Source of the DNA: an uncultured Caulobacterales bacterium
GTDB lineage: Bacteria > Pseudomonadota > Alphaproteobacteria > Caulobacterales > Maricaulaceae
NCBI GenBank assembly: GCA_938001915.1
Contig: CALLBD010000003.1
Coordinates: 40,969-104,968 of the forward strand
Length of the DNA stretch: 64,000 nucleotides
Direction of reading: 5' to 3'
Notes under the pieces: generated by a model
Told to the model about the DNA's origin: nothing
Database searches by the model: none
What the model saw: the letters and a program-made list of their open reading frames with translations, nothing else
Shown here: positions 20,361-30,062 of the stretch, piece after piece
Numbering within the stretch: the stretch's first letter is position 1
How the letters are laid out: the number at the start of each line of letters is the position of its first letter
Translations under genes and position numbers: made by a program

Positions 20361-21461
20361 ATGAGCCAAGAGATCATCGCACGTATCGAAAACTTTGCCT
20401 CCCGCTATGGGAAGTCCGAGTCGACGATTGCGCGCAAAGTCTTCAACGATGGCAAAACCTTAACCCGCCTCCGCGACGGCGGACAGTTAACCCCGCGAAC
20501 ACAGGAAAAGGCTATGGCCGCATTAGACACGCTTGAACGCGACGCCGCAGGACCGTTGGGTCAGCGCTTGACCCATTTGGACAGATTAGAGGCCGAGAGT
20601 ATTCACATCATGCGCGAAGTCGTCGCGCAATGTGAGAACCCCGTCATGCTATATTCCGTCGGGAAAGATAGCTCGGTTATGCTAGAATTGGCGATTAAAG
20701 CCTTTTACCCCTCACCGCCGCCTTTCCCGCTTTTACACGTCGATACGCAGTGGAAATTTCAAGAAATGTATAGCTTTCGGGACCGCCGCGCCAAAGAAGC
20801 GGGCATGGAGCTGATTACCCATATCAACCCTGAAGCGATTGAGAAAAATGTTGGGCCCTTCACCCATGGCTCTGCTGTCCATACCGACATCACCAAAACC
20901 CAAGGCCTGAAACAGGCCTTAGACGCCGGTAAATTTGACGCAGCCTTTGGTGGGGCGCGCCGTGATGAAGAAAAATCTCGCGCCAAAGAACGCATTTTCT
21001 CCTTCCGCAATGAACATCACCGTTGGGACGCGAAAAACCAGCGCCCTGAACTCTGGGACATTTATAATGCGCGGGTCCAAAAAGGCGAAAGCATGCGGGT
21101 CTTCCCCATCTCTAATTGGACGGAGCTGGACATCTGGCAATATATCTACCGCGAAAATATCCAAATTCCAGGGCTTTATCTGTCCGCTGAGCGCCCTGTT
21201 GTCGAACGCGACGGCACGCTCATCATGGTAGATGACGACCGTATGCCGCTAGAGCCTGGCGAAACGCCCATGATGAAATCTGTGCGCTTCCGCACGCTGG
21301 GCTGTTACCCGTTGACGGGCGCGGTCGAGTCAGAGGCCGTTACCCTGCAGGACGTTATTCAAGAAACCTTGCTGGCCACATCTTCTGAGCGTCAGGGCCG
21401 CGTCATCGATTCTGATGCAGGTCAGTCAATGGAGAAGAAAAAAGAAGAGGGATATTTCTAA
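20361..21461 (+). CDS. cysD: Sulfate adenylyltransferase small subunit CysD with N-terminal extension
   Basis: Residues from about 70 to 366 follow CysD closely: [18 protein letters not shown], the PP-loop SVGKDSSV (99-106), [33 protein letters not shown] and the C-terminal [10 protein letters not shown]. CysD with CysN makes adenosine 5'-phosphosulfate (APS) from ATP and sulfate. Typical CysD is about 300 residues; this one is 366 because of about 68 extra N-terminal residues. That extension ([19 protein letters not shown]... through RLRDGGQLT) resembles a small helix-turn-helix module found at the N-terminus of some alphaproteobacterial regulators. An internal ATG at 20514 would give a normal-length 315-residue CysD, so the extension may be conditional or mis-called. 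The gene overlaps cysNC by one base (TAATG), indicating translational coupling. Confidence 0.93.
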   Translation: MSQEIIARIENFASRYGKSESTIARKVFNDGKTLTRLRDGGQLTPRTQEKAMAALDTLERDAAGPLGQRLTHLDRLEAESIHIMREVVAQCENPVMLYSVGKDSSVMLELAIKAFYPSPPPFPLLHVDTQWKFQEMYSFRDRRAKEAGMELITHINPEAIEKNVGPFTHGSAVHTDITKTQGLKQALDAGKFDAAFGGARRDEEKSRAKERIFSFRNEHHRWDAKNQRPELWDIYNARVQKGESMRVFPISNWTELDIWQYIYRENIQIPGLYLSAERPVVERDGTLIMVDDDRMPLEPGETPMMKSVRFRTLGCYPLTGAVESEAVTLQDVIQETLLATSSERQGRVIDSDAGQSMEKKKEEGYF

Positions 21462-23371
21462 TGGCGCATCACGACCCCCTCATTGCCCAAGACATTAAAG
21501 CCTATCTTGAAGTTCAGGAACGCAAGAGCTTCCTGCGCGTCTTCACATGCGGTTCCGTGGATGACGGAAAATCAACGCTGATTGGCCGCCTCCTCTATGA
21601 TTCAAAACTTATCTATGAAGATCAGATGGCCGCGATTGAACGCGATAGTAAAGCCTCAGGCACGACGGGCGAAAAACCGGATCTCGCGCTCCTTGTTGAC
21701 GGCCTAGCCGCAGAGCGTGAGCAAGGCATCACAATTGATGTCGCCTACCGCTTCTTCTCGACGGATAAGCGCAAGTTTATCATCGCCGATACGCCGGGCC
21801 ATGTTCAATACACACGCAATATGGCGACAGGCGCCTCCACGGCTGATGTTGCGATCTTACTGATTGATGCCCGGTACGGCGTTATGGAACAGACGCGCAG
21901 ACATGCCTTTATCGCAAGCCTTTTGGGTATTCCTCAAGTCGTTGTGGCTGTGAACAAAATGGACCTCGTTGGTTTTGACCAAAGCAAATTTAACGAAATC
22001 GACGTGGCCTTCCGTGATTTCGCAAAGAATTTGAATTTCACGGACATCATGACAATACCCGTCAGCGCGCTGGACGGCGATAACGTCACGACAAAATCGG
22101 ACGTGGCACCGTGGTATAAGGGACCCAGTCTTTTGGAATTTTTGGAAGAGGTTGAAGTCGACCGCCAAAGCTTAGAGACGCCGTTCCGCCTCCCCGTGCA
22201 ATGGGTCAACCGTCCAAATCTGGATTTCCGCGGATTCTCTGGCACAATCGCGTCGGGCACAATTTCCAAAGGCGATGAGATTATGGCGATGCCCTCTGGC
22301 AAACGCTCACGGGTCAAAGACATCGTGCTCTATAAAGAGAGCTTAGATCACGCCCGTATGGATCAAGCCGTGACAATCACGCTCGAAGACGAAATTGATA
22401 TTTCGCGCGGCGATATGATTTGCACGCCCGATCATCCGAATGAGGTGGCAGATCAATTCCAAGCCCATTTGATTTGGATGGATGACACCCGGCTCTTCCC
22501 GGGGCGTCAATATATTATTCGTACGGCCAATATGTCCGTTGCAGGTTCGGTCACAGCCCTCAAACACCGTATTGATGTGGCGGACTTCTCCGAAGCGGCC
22601 GCAAAGACCTTGGAGCTCAATGAAATCGGTGTTGTTACCCTGTCCTTGACCAAGCCTATCCCCTTTGATTCCTATTTGAACAATCGAACGACAGGGGCCT
22701 TTGTGGTCGTTGACCGCATGAGCAACCGGACTGTCGGCGCGGGTACAATTGATTTCGCATTGCGCCGGTCAAAGAATATTGTCCGTCAGGACTTCACCGT
22801 CGACCACACCGCCCGCGCAGAGCAAAAAGGTCAAAAGCCCGCAACGCTATGGTTCACGGGACTTTCTGGCTCTGGCAAAAGCACAATTGCCAATCACGTC
22901 GATCAGATTTTGTTCGAACGGGGTCATCACACCTATACGCTAGACGGCGATAATATTCGCCACGGATTAAACCGTGACCTTGGGTTTACAAAAGAAGACC
23001 GCGTCGAAAATATTCGCCGCATAGGTGAAGTCTCTCGCCTGATGAATAATGCGGGCTTGATTGTCATGTGTTCCTTCATCAGCCCCTACCGCGCCGAGCG
23101 TCAAATGGTTCGCAGCAAAGCGGGTGATGGGGTTTTCGTTGAAGTCTTTGTCGATACACCCTTATCTGTTGCAGAAGAGCGTGACGTTAAAGGCCTCTAC
23201 AAGCGCGCACGTTCGGGTGAAATCAAGAATTTCACGGGTATTGATTCCGAATACCAACCACCGAGAAATCCTGAAATCCATATTAAAACTGTCGAAACCT
23301 CTGCCGAGGCGGCAGCCGCTCAGATTGTTGACTATCTGGAAGCCAAGGGTTTCTTGACGATTGACCTTTAA
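21461..23371 (+). CDS. cysNC: Bifunctional sulfate adenylyltransferase subunit 1 / adenylylsulfate kinase
   Basis: This 636-residue fusion has an N-terminal CysN GTPase (about 1-440) with G1 GSVDDGKST, G3 DTPGHVQY and G4 NKMD. The C-terminal CysC APS kinase (about 445-636) has P-loop GLSGSGKST, LDGDNIRHGLNRDLGF and IGEVSRLM. Together with CysD it turns sulfate into APS using GTP hydrolysis, then phosphorylates APS to PAPS for assimilation or sulfation. The CysN-CysC fusion is common in alphaproteobacteria. The start overlaps the cysD stop, and the last bases overlap the next gene. No cysH, cysI or transporter gene is in this window. Confidence 0.96.
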   Translation: MAHHDPLIAQDIKAYLEVQERKSFLRVFTCGSVDDGKSTLIGRLLYDSKLIYEDQMAAIERDSKASGTTGEKPDLALLVDGLAAEREQGITIDVAYRFFSTDKRKFIIADTPGHVQYTRNMATGASTADVAILLIDARYGVMEQTRRHAFIASLLGIPQVVVAVNKMDLVGFDQSKFNEIDVAFRDFAKNLNFTDIMTIPVSALDGDNVTTKSDVAPWYKGPSLLEFLEEVEVDRQSLETPFRLPVQWVNRPNLDFRGFSGTIASGTISKGDEIMAMPSGKRSRVKDIVLYKESLDHARMDQAVTITLEDEIDISRGDMICTPDHPNEVADQFQAHLIWMDDTRLFPGRQYIIRTANMSVAGSVTALKHRIDVADFSEAAAKTLELNEIGVVTLSLTKPIPFDSYLNNRTTGAFVVVDRMSNRTVGAGTIDFALRRSKNIVRQDFTVDHTARAEQKGQKPATLWFTGLSGSGKSTIANHVDQILFERGHHTYTLDGDNIRHGLNRDLGFTKEDRVENIRRIGEVSRLMNNAGLIVMCSFISPYRAERQMVRSKAGDGVFVEVFVDTPLSVAEERDVKGLYKRARSGEIKNFTGIDSEYQPPRNPEIHIKTVETSAEAAAAQIVDYLEAKGFLTIDL

Positions 23372-24356
23372 CGCACGGCGCAGTGTGTCTGATTTTGATC
23401 TCTTTAATGGAGATGCCGACGGCATCTTCTCACTGTTGCAATTGCGGCAAACTGATCCGCGGCCAGAGGCGGCGCTCATTACAGGTGTCAAACGCGATAC
23501 GCAATTATTTGCCCGTATCGCCAATGAGGTCAAAGCGGGAGACCGTATTTGCGCCCTCGACATAGGCATGAACCGCAACAGGCCTGAGTTACGACAGGTC
23601 CTCGAAACGGAAGCCGAGGTGTTTTTCTGTGACCATCACGCGGCGGGAGAAATACCGCATAGCCCGCATTTAAAGCTTATAGCTGATGATTCCCCAGACA
23701 CTTGTACGGCCTCTTTAATTGATAGTTATCTTGAAGGCGCGAAAGCCGCCTGGGCGGTTTGCGGCGCATATGGCGATAATTTCCAAGCGCTCGCGGGGCG
23801 AATTGCCCGCGACAGACAGATTACATTTCCGCTCAATCAATTAAGAGAACTCGGCGAATTGGTGAATTATAATGCCTATGGGTCGACCGTAGAAGATTTA
23901 CATTTTCACCCCGCTGAGCTGTATAAAATTCTGCTCGCCTATCCAGACCCGATGGGTTTTTTGGAAGACGCTCCAGAGGCGCTCGAAACCTTGCGCAACG
24001 GATATCGGTCCGATTGGGACATTACCGAGCAAGCCCGAGAAATAGATATTTCTCGTGAAGGACAAATTCTGTCTTTGCCCGCCTGCCCCGCGTCCAATCG
24101 AATCAGCGGCCTTTTCGCAAATGCGCTTGTTGATGAAGATCCCGATGTGGCCTTTGCAATATTGACACATTTAGACCCAGATATCGGGGGATACCGCATC
24201 TCCATTCGCGCCCCGATTGCGCGTCAAACCCAAGGCGCGGATGAGTTTGCGAAACTATATGGCGGCGGAGGCCGGGCCGAAGCGGCGGGGATAGACCACT
24301 TGCGTGAAAACCAAATGGATAGCTTTATCGCAGCCTTTCAGGCGACCTTCAGATAG
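23361..24356 (+). CDS. DHH/DHHA1-family phosphoesterase
   Basis: The order of motifs matches DHH phosphoesterases: LFNGDADGI (residues 15-22, metal-binding Asp pair), ALDIGMN, the signature FFCDHHAAGE, then CGAYGDN, and a C-terminal DHHA1-like GGGGRAEAAG. In most relatives the last motif is GGGH; here the His is replaced by Gly, which may alter substrate contact. Some family members (NrnA type) hydrolyse 3'-phosphoadenosine 5'-phosphate, the by-product of PAPS use. The overlap with cysNC makes such a clean-up role attractive, but this is inference. The open frame begins at TTG 23361, 11 bases inside cysNC; a GTG at 23385 is an alternative. No strong ribosome site decides between them. Confidence 0.8.
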   Translation: MTFNARRSVSDFDLFNGDADGIFSLLQLRQTDPRPEAALITGVKRDTQLFARIANEVKAGDRICALDIGMNRNRPELRQVLETEAEVFFCDHHAAGEIPHSPHLKLIADDSPDTCTASLIDSYLEGAKAAWAVCGAYGDNFQALAGRIARDRQITFPLNQLRELGELVNYNAYGSTVEDLHFHPAELYKILLAYPDPMGFLEDAPEALETLRNGYRSDWDITEQAREIDISREGQILSLPACPASNRISGLFANALVDEDPDVAFAILTHLDPDIGGYRISIRAPIARQTQGADEFAKLYGGGGRAEAAGIDHLRENQMDSFIAAFQATFR

Positions 24357-24431
24357 AGCCTATAGCTCTGCACAGCGGCTTTAATTTACCTCAGGGAGGT
24401 TCATCCACGAGACCTACAAAGAGAGGCTTGA

Positions 24432-24450
24432 CCCCGCCTAGGTAGCGGGG
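24432..24450. other. GC-rich hairpin upstream of the nuclease gene
   Basis: CCCCGC (24432-24437) pairs with GCGGGG (24445-24450) around a 7-base loop, 13 bases before the ATG at 24464. No T-run follows, so a role as leader structure or weak terminator for the upstream DHH gene is only possible. Confidence 0.4.
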
Positions 24451-24463
24451 CCACATCGGGGCA

Positions 24464-25597
24464 ATGGGTTTTACCTTTATTCATACCGCCGATTGGCAAC
24501 TCGGAAAGAGTTTCGGGCAATTTCCTGCCGACGCAGGCGCGGCCCTGCGGCGCGCGCGGCAGAATGTTATTGCGCGCATTGCGGAGGCCGCACGCGGAGC
24601 GGGCGCCGAACATGTGCTTGTCGCAGGGGATGTTTGGGACAGCGCTATTCCCTCGCACGCAACACTGCGGCAACCACTTACCATCATGGGCGAAGCGGGC
24701 GATATTCAATGGTGGCTCCTACCTGGAAATCATGACCCTGATGGGGCCGATGGCCTTTGGGACCGCATTGACGACGTAAAGCCGAAAAATGTCCATACAT
24801 TGCGGCGCGCGGAAGCCTTTGAAATCTGCAGCGATGTCTTCCTCCTGCCCGCGCCTTGGGCGCGCATACAGCACGGGCAAGATTTGACCGATTGGATGAG
24901 TGGCTGCGAGACGCCCGAAGGCGCTTTGCGTATTGGGATAGCGCATGGCGGGGTACGCGGGTTTGGCTCCGAGGATAATGGCGCGCGGGAAATCATTCCG
25001 CCGAACCGGGCAGAGACCGCGAAACTAGACTATCTCGCCTTGGGCGATTGGCATGGCTTTAAAACAATCTCACCCCGAATGGCCTATTCAGGTACGCCCG
25101 AGCCGGACCGCCATAAATCTGGTGCGCGCGGGCAAGTTCTAGCGGTGACTTTAAAGACGGGTCATCTCCCAAAAATTGAGAGCCTTCCTACAGCCAGTTA
25201 TGATTGGCCGCTCGTTGATCTCGCGCTGCAGCCGGGAGCGGTAAAAACGCTCACGCAAGAGCTGAGACGGTCTCTGGAGACGGGCCATCCGCTGCGGCAA
25301 ACCCATGCGCGGGTGAACCTATCGGGCGAGATGACGGTTGAAGACTGGGCAGAATTCGAAGCCTTTTTGGAAGAGATGACAGGCGAATGCGCCTCTTTTG
25401 ATGTGCGCGGCATGAGCGATGTGCGCTTAGTTGTCGTGGCCGAAGATATCGATTCGCTGGATGCGCAGGGCTCCGTGCGCGAAACGGCAGAGCGTCTCGC
25501 GGCCCGTTCCGAAAATTCCGATCTCTCGCGCGGCGACCGCCAAATAGCGTCAGACGCCTTAAGGCTCCTCTTTAGCTATGCGAGCCAAACCGCGTGA
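24464..25597 (+). CDS. SbcD/YhaO-like metallophosphoesterase DNA nuclease
   Basis: The 377-residue protein starts with FIHTADWQLGKSF, the first metal-binding motif of SbcD/Mre11-type phosphoesterases. It continues with VLVAGDVWD, LLPGNHDPDGAD, an IAHGGVRG motif and LALGDWHG, all metal-ligand motifs in correct order. Such enzymes nick or resect DNA ends with a partner SMC-like ATPase. The next gene, overlapping by four bases (GTGA), encodes that kind of ATPase, so the two probably act as a complex in DNA repair. Length and partner type fit the YhaO branch better than classical SbcD. Confidence 0.88.
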   Translation: MGFTFIHTADWQLGKSFGQFPADAGAALRRARQNVIARIAEAARGAGAEHVLVAGDVWDSAIPSHATLRQPLTIMGEAGDIQWWLLPGNHDPDGADGLWDRIDDVKPKNVHTLRRAEAFEICSDVFLLPAPWARIQHGQDLTDWMSGCETPEGALRIGIAHGGVRGFGSEDNGAREIIPPNRAETAKLDYLALGDWHGFKTISPRMAYSGTPEPDRHKSGARGQVLAVTLKTGHLPKIESLPTASYDWPLVDLALQPGAVKTLTQELRRSLETGHPLRQTHARVNLSGEMTVEDWAEFEAFLEEMTGECASFDVRGMSDVRLVVVAEDIDSLDAQGSVRETAERLAARSENSDLSRGDRQIASDALRLLFSYASQTA

Positions 25598-28233
25598 GGC
25601 TTACGTCCATATGTCTACGCAATGTCGGGCCTTTCGGCTCGGAAGGTGTTCGTTTGGCGGGCATAAGCCCGGGATTGAATGTTGTGTGCGAAACCAATGA
25701 ATTTGGCAAATCCTCTATCTTGGACGCGCTGCAACTCATCTTATACCAGCCCTTTTCTTCGACAAAAGCTGACGTCAAATCCCGCATGCATGCCGCGTCG
25801 ACGGACGGGTTTGAGGGCGAGATTTATTTCGAAGTTGACGGGCGTCAATATTGTTTCTGGAAACGATTTTTGAAACGCAAAGGCGCGCGCCTGTTAGATG
25901 TAAGTTCGGGCGATATCTTGGCTGTCGACCGAACCGCAGAAGAAAAACTGGCCAGCCTATTACGCGCGGATGTTTCGCAGAAAGGCCCCTCTGGATTACT
26001 ATGGGTCAAGCAAGGCTACTCTATGGAGGCGGTTAAAGATGACGGGCAAATCGCCTCGCGACTGGAAGGCGAGTTAGGAACTTTAATTGGCGGCGACCGG
26101 GCGCGGACTTATCTGACCCGCGTCAATGCGGAGCTGGCTGAGTACCTAACGCCCAGCGGACAGGAGAAAAAGGGCGGACCCTTGCGCCGTGCACGAGAGG
26201 CCGTGGCCGCCACGCAAAGTGAATTGGACGAGGCCCTGCGGCGGCGCGATATGACCGCCTCCATTGGTGCCGAATTAAGCCGGGTCACGGCTGACATCAC
26301 GCGGCTGACCCAAGACGCAGATATGGAGACTGCCGCCCAGCAAATTGAGCAGGCGCGGGCAGATATGACGGCGGCGCGGCGCTTCGCAGATAGCCTCGAG
26401 TTACGGCAGGCGAAAAGCACAGAAGCCGCGGCGGCAGCCCAGCGCGCGGCCACCCGGCAAGCTGAATATATTTCTGCCTGCGTAAGTTTTGATAAGACCC
26501 GCGAGCAGCTCGGCCTATTGGACGCTCAACATGAGCAATCACTTGAAGACTTGAAGACATTAAAGACGCAGCGGACGGAATTGCGGCGCTCTCTGTCTGA
26601 AAATGAAACCCGGCGCGATGAGCTAGACCGTGTGCGTAAACGCCGCGATGAGATTCAGAGACAAACGCAGCGCCTAGAAACCCTGCAAAAAGATCAACAA
26701 CGGCTCGGAGCGTGTCTGGAGCATTATGCGGCCCTGAAATCTAAGCAAGCCCGTCTGACGGAGCACCTTTCTGATTTGCCTGCCCTCACCCGCGCCGATG
26801 TGGAAAGTCTGCGCCGCGCAGCCGATGAGGTCCAGCAATATGACATTGAACTTACCGCCCTCTCGACACCGCTTTATCTGGAGCTAACAGAGGCGGGGGC
26901 AGGCAAAGTCACATTGGGCGAAAATATCTTAAGCTCTGGCCCCGTGGAATTAACGGGGGGCAGCGCGCTAAAAATTGCCGGAATTGGCGAAATACGCAGC
27001 GATGAGCGTCAGCTACGCGAAACACGCCGAAATCTGGACCGCGCCCGCCAAACACAGGCGGATTTGCTGGCCCAATTTTCCGTATCAGACGCCGCCGAGG
27101 CCGCGACAATCGCAGATCAAAGGCATGAGCTAGAAGAAAGCCGCAAACATATCACCGCAGAAATGGCGCGACTTGCGCCTGAAGGGCTGAGCGCGATTGA
27201 AACGGCTTTCCATTCGGCGGAAAGTGAAATCCGCGATTTAGCGGACCATCTTGAAGACACTCAAGCGGAGGCCAGCGAAGCCGAAGACAGAGATGAAGAC
27301 ATAGATATCGGGGAACGGCTCCGCACGGAGCGCGCAAAATTAGAGGTCCTTGACGATGCGCTTGCGGCGGCCCGCCAGACCCTAGCGAAAACGCAAGCCG
27401 AGCAAGCCCGTCTGAAAGAGAAACTGACAGGATTAAACCTTCCCCGCGACCTCACCGCCCGCACGGCAGGCGCTGAGAAGCTGGCGGGTGAAACATTAGA
27501 CGCGGAAGCCAAGGCCCGCGCGCTGAGGGCAGACACCGAGGCTTTAAAGGCCAGCGCGCCAGAACATTCCCTAGATTTATTGCAGGCCCGCTTAACCCGA
27601 TTAGAAGCCGCCGCGGAGACGGCGCGCCAAGAATTAGAAACTTTAAAAACAAATGCGGCGAGACTACAGGCCCGCCGCGAGGCGGCCTTTGAAGGCGGGG
27701 ACGCGGAAGGCGTTGTCGCTTTGCTCGAAGCGCGTCTAGAGACAGAGCAAGACGAACTTGCGCGCCGCAATAGAGAAAAAGATGTGCGCGTGCTTTTACG
27801 GGACACCTTAGTGGAGACGCAGACCCGCTTGCGCGAAGCCTATACCGCGCCAGTAATGGCAGAGCTAGCGCCGCTCCTATCTCGCGTTTTTCCCGGCGCG
27901 AGAGCGGAGCTAGGTGACGCGCTGGGCGTGGACAGCGTGTTAAGACAAGGCAAATTAGAGAAAATCGCCCAGCTTTCTGGGGGGACCCAAGAACAATTCG
28001 CCATTTTGACGCGCTTAGCCTATGCGCGGCTTTTGGCGCGGAGCGGCGCCAGCGCGCCGGTCATTTTAGATGATGCTTTGGTCTATGCGGATGATGCGCG
28101 GCGCGATGCCATGTTTGATGTTTTGGGATTGGTTAGTTCTGGCGAAACGCCCATTCAAATTCTCTATCTCTCCTGTCATTCGGGAGCGACCCGGCACCTC
28201 GGCGGGAACCGCATTACCCCTCAACCCTGGTAA
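25594..28233 (+). CDS. SbcC/YhaN-like SMC-type ATPase
   Basis: This 879-residue protein has an N-terminal Walker A in CETNEFGKSS (around residue 35), a long coiled-coil-rich middle of Gln, Glu, Arg and Ala heptads (about 170-730), a C-terminal ABC signature LSGGTQEQFAIL and Walker B VILDDALVYADD. It lacks the CxxC zinc hook expected at the coiled-coil apex of SbcC/Rad50, placing it nearer YhaN-type AAA proteins. It starts at GTG overlapping the nuclease stop, so translation is coupled. The pair likely processes DNA ends or hairpins. Physiological target is unknown. Confidence 0.87.
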   Translation: MRLTSICLRNVGPFGSEGVRLAGISPGLNVVCETNEFGKSSILDALQLILYQPFSSTKADVKSRMHAASTDGFEGEIYFEVDGRQYCFWKRFLKRKGARLLDVSSGDILAVDRTAEEKLASLLRADVSQKGPSGLLWVKQGYSMEAVKDDGQIASRLEGELGTLIGGDRARTYLTRVNAELAEYLTPSGQEKKGGPLRRAREAVAATQSELDEALRRRDMTASIGAELSRVTADITRLTQDADMETAAQQIEQARADMTAARRFADSLELRQAKSTEAAAAAQRAATRQAEYISACVSFDKTREQLGLLDAQHEQSLEDLKTLKTQRTELRRSLSENETRRDELDRVRKRRDEIQRQTQRLETLQKDQQRLGACLEHYAALKSKQARLTEHLSDLPALTRADVESLRRAADEVQQYDIELTALSTPLYLELTEAGAGKVTLGENILSSGPVELTGGSALKIAGIGEIRSDERQLRETRRNLDRARQTQADLLAQFSVSDAAEAATIADQRHELEESRKHITAEMARLAPEGLSAIETAFHSAESEIRDLADHLEDTQAEASEAEDRDEDIDIGERLRTERAKLEVLDDALAAARQTLAKTQAEQARLKEKLTGLNLPRDLTARTAGAEKLAGETLDAEAKARALRADTEALKASAPEHSLDLLQARLTRLEAAAETARQELETLKTNAARLQARREAAFEGGDAEGVVALLEARLETEQDELARRNREKDVRVLLRDTLVETQTRLREAYTAPVMAELAPLLSRVFPGARAELGDALGVDSVLRQGKLEKIAQLSGGTQEQFAILTRLAYARLLARSGASAPVILDDALVYADDARRDAMFDVLGLVSSGETPIQILYLSCHSGATRHLGGNRITPQPW

Positions 28234-28281
28234 AAATTGCGTTGGGAGGTGACGCGTTAGGGGGTTTGCAAAACCGAGTTT

Positions 28282-29256
28282 TCAGCACAAAAATGTCAGA
28301 CTAATATCCCGAGAACTTGCAATCCTGTTTTCTAAAAATAGCCCGCCATCCACAGCGCTAATGCCGATATTTCCCGCTAGGCTGTTTGTCCCCGTGAGAT
28401 CTGCCGTCCGCAAATTTTCGACACGGTTCGTCTTTGCAAGCGTCACGAGGTTCGGCGACCTGCCGCTATCATAGGCGAAGATACCCGAGTGCCCGACTTG
28501 CGGGAAACCCGCATCGCTTACAACCGTGAGCGCAACGAGGCCGCCCGTTGCGGGTGTGGGGATGCGCTGCGCCGTATCATTTGCGAGCGTTACCCGCACC
28601 GACCCAAAGGCTGGCGACCGAATACCTGCGTAAGTTTCAGGGGTCGTTAGGCGGGTCGAAAAATTCGAGCCATCGGAACTTGTTTTTATCGAAAACCCGT
28701 CGCCGCCCGTAAGCCCCAATTCGGCCTCGCTGGAAAAATTTGTTTGAAACAAAAGGCTCGCCGTATCGGGCACCGCGGCGCGGTTCAAGGACAGACGATG
28801 ACTATCTCCATCATGGGTGAAGAGGCTGGTGTCACTGGCCACAGAAAGCCGCTGATTTGGGCCCGCCGAGGCATTTAGCCCTAAAAAGGGCCGTGTTTCA
28901 TTATCCGCATCAGAATTTGGGAACCGCCAGTCCTGCCCATCAAAAACACGCAGGGCGTCTGCTGTCTTATCCCAAACAACCCAACCCGGTTTGGGCGTGA
29001 ACCAAATCCATCCGCCCGATAAAAACACGCCAATGTGCCCCGCGCGCGCGCTCAGGGCCGCATCGGGGGAACCGGATATAATCTGGGCTTCGCCCTCAAT
29101 AGGCGCGCTTGGCAATCTATCTGCCGCCATATCTGAACAGAAAAGATAAAGGCCCGCATCCACTCTCTGAAGCGCTTCATTATGGGTTATATTTTTCAGC
29201 GCTTGTCCCGCCTGAAGGAAAGGGAGGTTTAAGCGCGAGGTTGCAGTTTCCGTCAT
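28282..29256 (-). CDS. DUF2793 family protein (phage/GTA-associated)
   Basis: The N-terminus, LNLPFLQAGQALKNITHNEA followed by LQRVDAGLYL, is the DUF2793 signature seen in alphaproteobacterial prophage and gene-transfer-agent tail regions. The next segment has Trp- and Gly-rich strands (SGGWIWFTPKPGWVVWD), also typical. The C-terminal half is Ser/Thr-rich and beta-predicted, as in tail fibre or structural proteins. A clear GGAG ribosome site precedes the ATG at 29256. No other phage genes surround it, so it is either an orphan or a relic of a tail module. Function unknown. Confidence 0.8.
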   Translation of the reverse strand: MTETATSRLNLPFLQAGQALKNITHNEALQRVDAGLYLFCSDMAADRLPSAPIEGEAQIISGSPDAALSARAGHIGVFLSGGWIWFTPKPGWVVWDKTADALRVFDGQDWRFPNSDADNETRPFLGLNASAGPNQRLSVASDTSLFTHDGDSHRLSLNRAAVPDTASLLFQTNFSSEAELGLTGGDGFSIKTSSDGSNFSTRLTTPETYAGIRSPAFGSVRVTLANDTAQRIPTPATGGLVALTVVSDAGFPQVGHSGIFAYDSGRSPNLVTLAKTNRVENLRTADLTGTNSLAGNIGISAVDGGLFLENRIASSRDISLTFLC

Positions 29257-30062
29257 ATTATTCTCCTTAACTTGAAACTCGCTGAAAAGCGTAAGTGCAA
29301 AATTTAATGCGAGGAGAGACTTTCGAAATATGTCGGATTAAAGGGGCTATCTCTTTGTTAGCGCGCAGGAATTTTGAGGATAGGCCTAAGACGAGCCGAG
29401 GACGAAAAAGACCCCGCGTAAAACACCGCGCCTTATCTAATGCTGTTCTGAACTTCCGTAAGTCTATCAGTACTGACGAGTCACAGGCGCGCGAATTTCA
29501 ATTAATCCTCACTTTATATAGGCCTATTGAAATAAAGTTTTCCGCCATTTCAACCGCTTATAATTTTTTCAAAAAATTGCGTCCTCACTTTGCAATTTGG
29601 GCTGCATATTAATGGGGTTCTCTCAAGCACTGGACAGGTAAGATATCGACTTGCTGGTTTGAGAGGCTGTGTGTGAAACGGGTCAGTTATGATACGCTCT
29701 CTCGTTAACTTGAAGTTCGGAGCCTGCCCTCAAACTACTGTATTCGCTTAGTGAAAGCTGATGTCGGTACAAGTGGTGGATAGGTGAGGTAATGAGGCCG
29801 TTCTTCAAAACGTCACAGCCGTAAGGTCAGCCTTGCGTAAAATATTTTTCTATTCTGGTACTCCATCGTGAGTGCTGACCTTACGGGCAGTCCTAACTTC
29901 CCGATGACGATGTTTCGGCAAATCCCAAGATGGTTTGCGAGCGCACCCGCTTGCCCAATACGCAGGGGTTACAGACCCTAACATCTACAGACGGAAATCG
30001 GATTAGAGACCTCTTGAATTTCACTCCTCTCCCCCTATCCTACCCAAAACTGGGGAAACATA
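29257..30062. other. 806-bp intergenic region without a convincing gene
   Basis: One open frame of 105 codons (29295-29612) is present, but it has no recognisable domain, an odd Lys/Arg-rich composition and no good ribosome site, so I do not call it. The region does contain a perfect 13-bp inverted repeat described separately. The rest shows no RNA gene or operon signal that I can support; it may be decayed accessory DNA. Confidence 0.5.
29819..29886. repeat. Perfect 13-bp inverted repeat with 42-bp spacer
   Basis: CCGTAAGGTCAGC (29819-29831) is exactly complementary to GCTGACCTTACGG (29874-29886). This could be a small non-autonomous element with terminal repeats, or the stem of an RNA. No target-site duplication is obvious at its ends. 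Confidence 0.6.

Noticed and set aside
29295-29612. 105-codon ORF in the intergenic region before the DUF4212 gene
   Set aside because: No recognisable domain, no good ribosome site and unusual composition.
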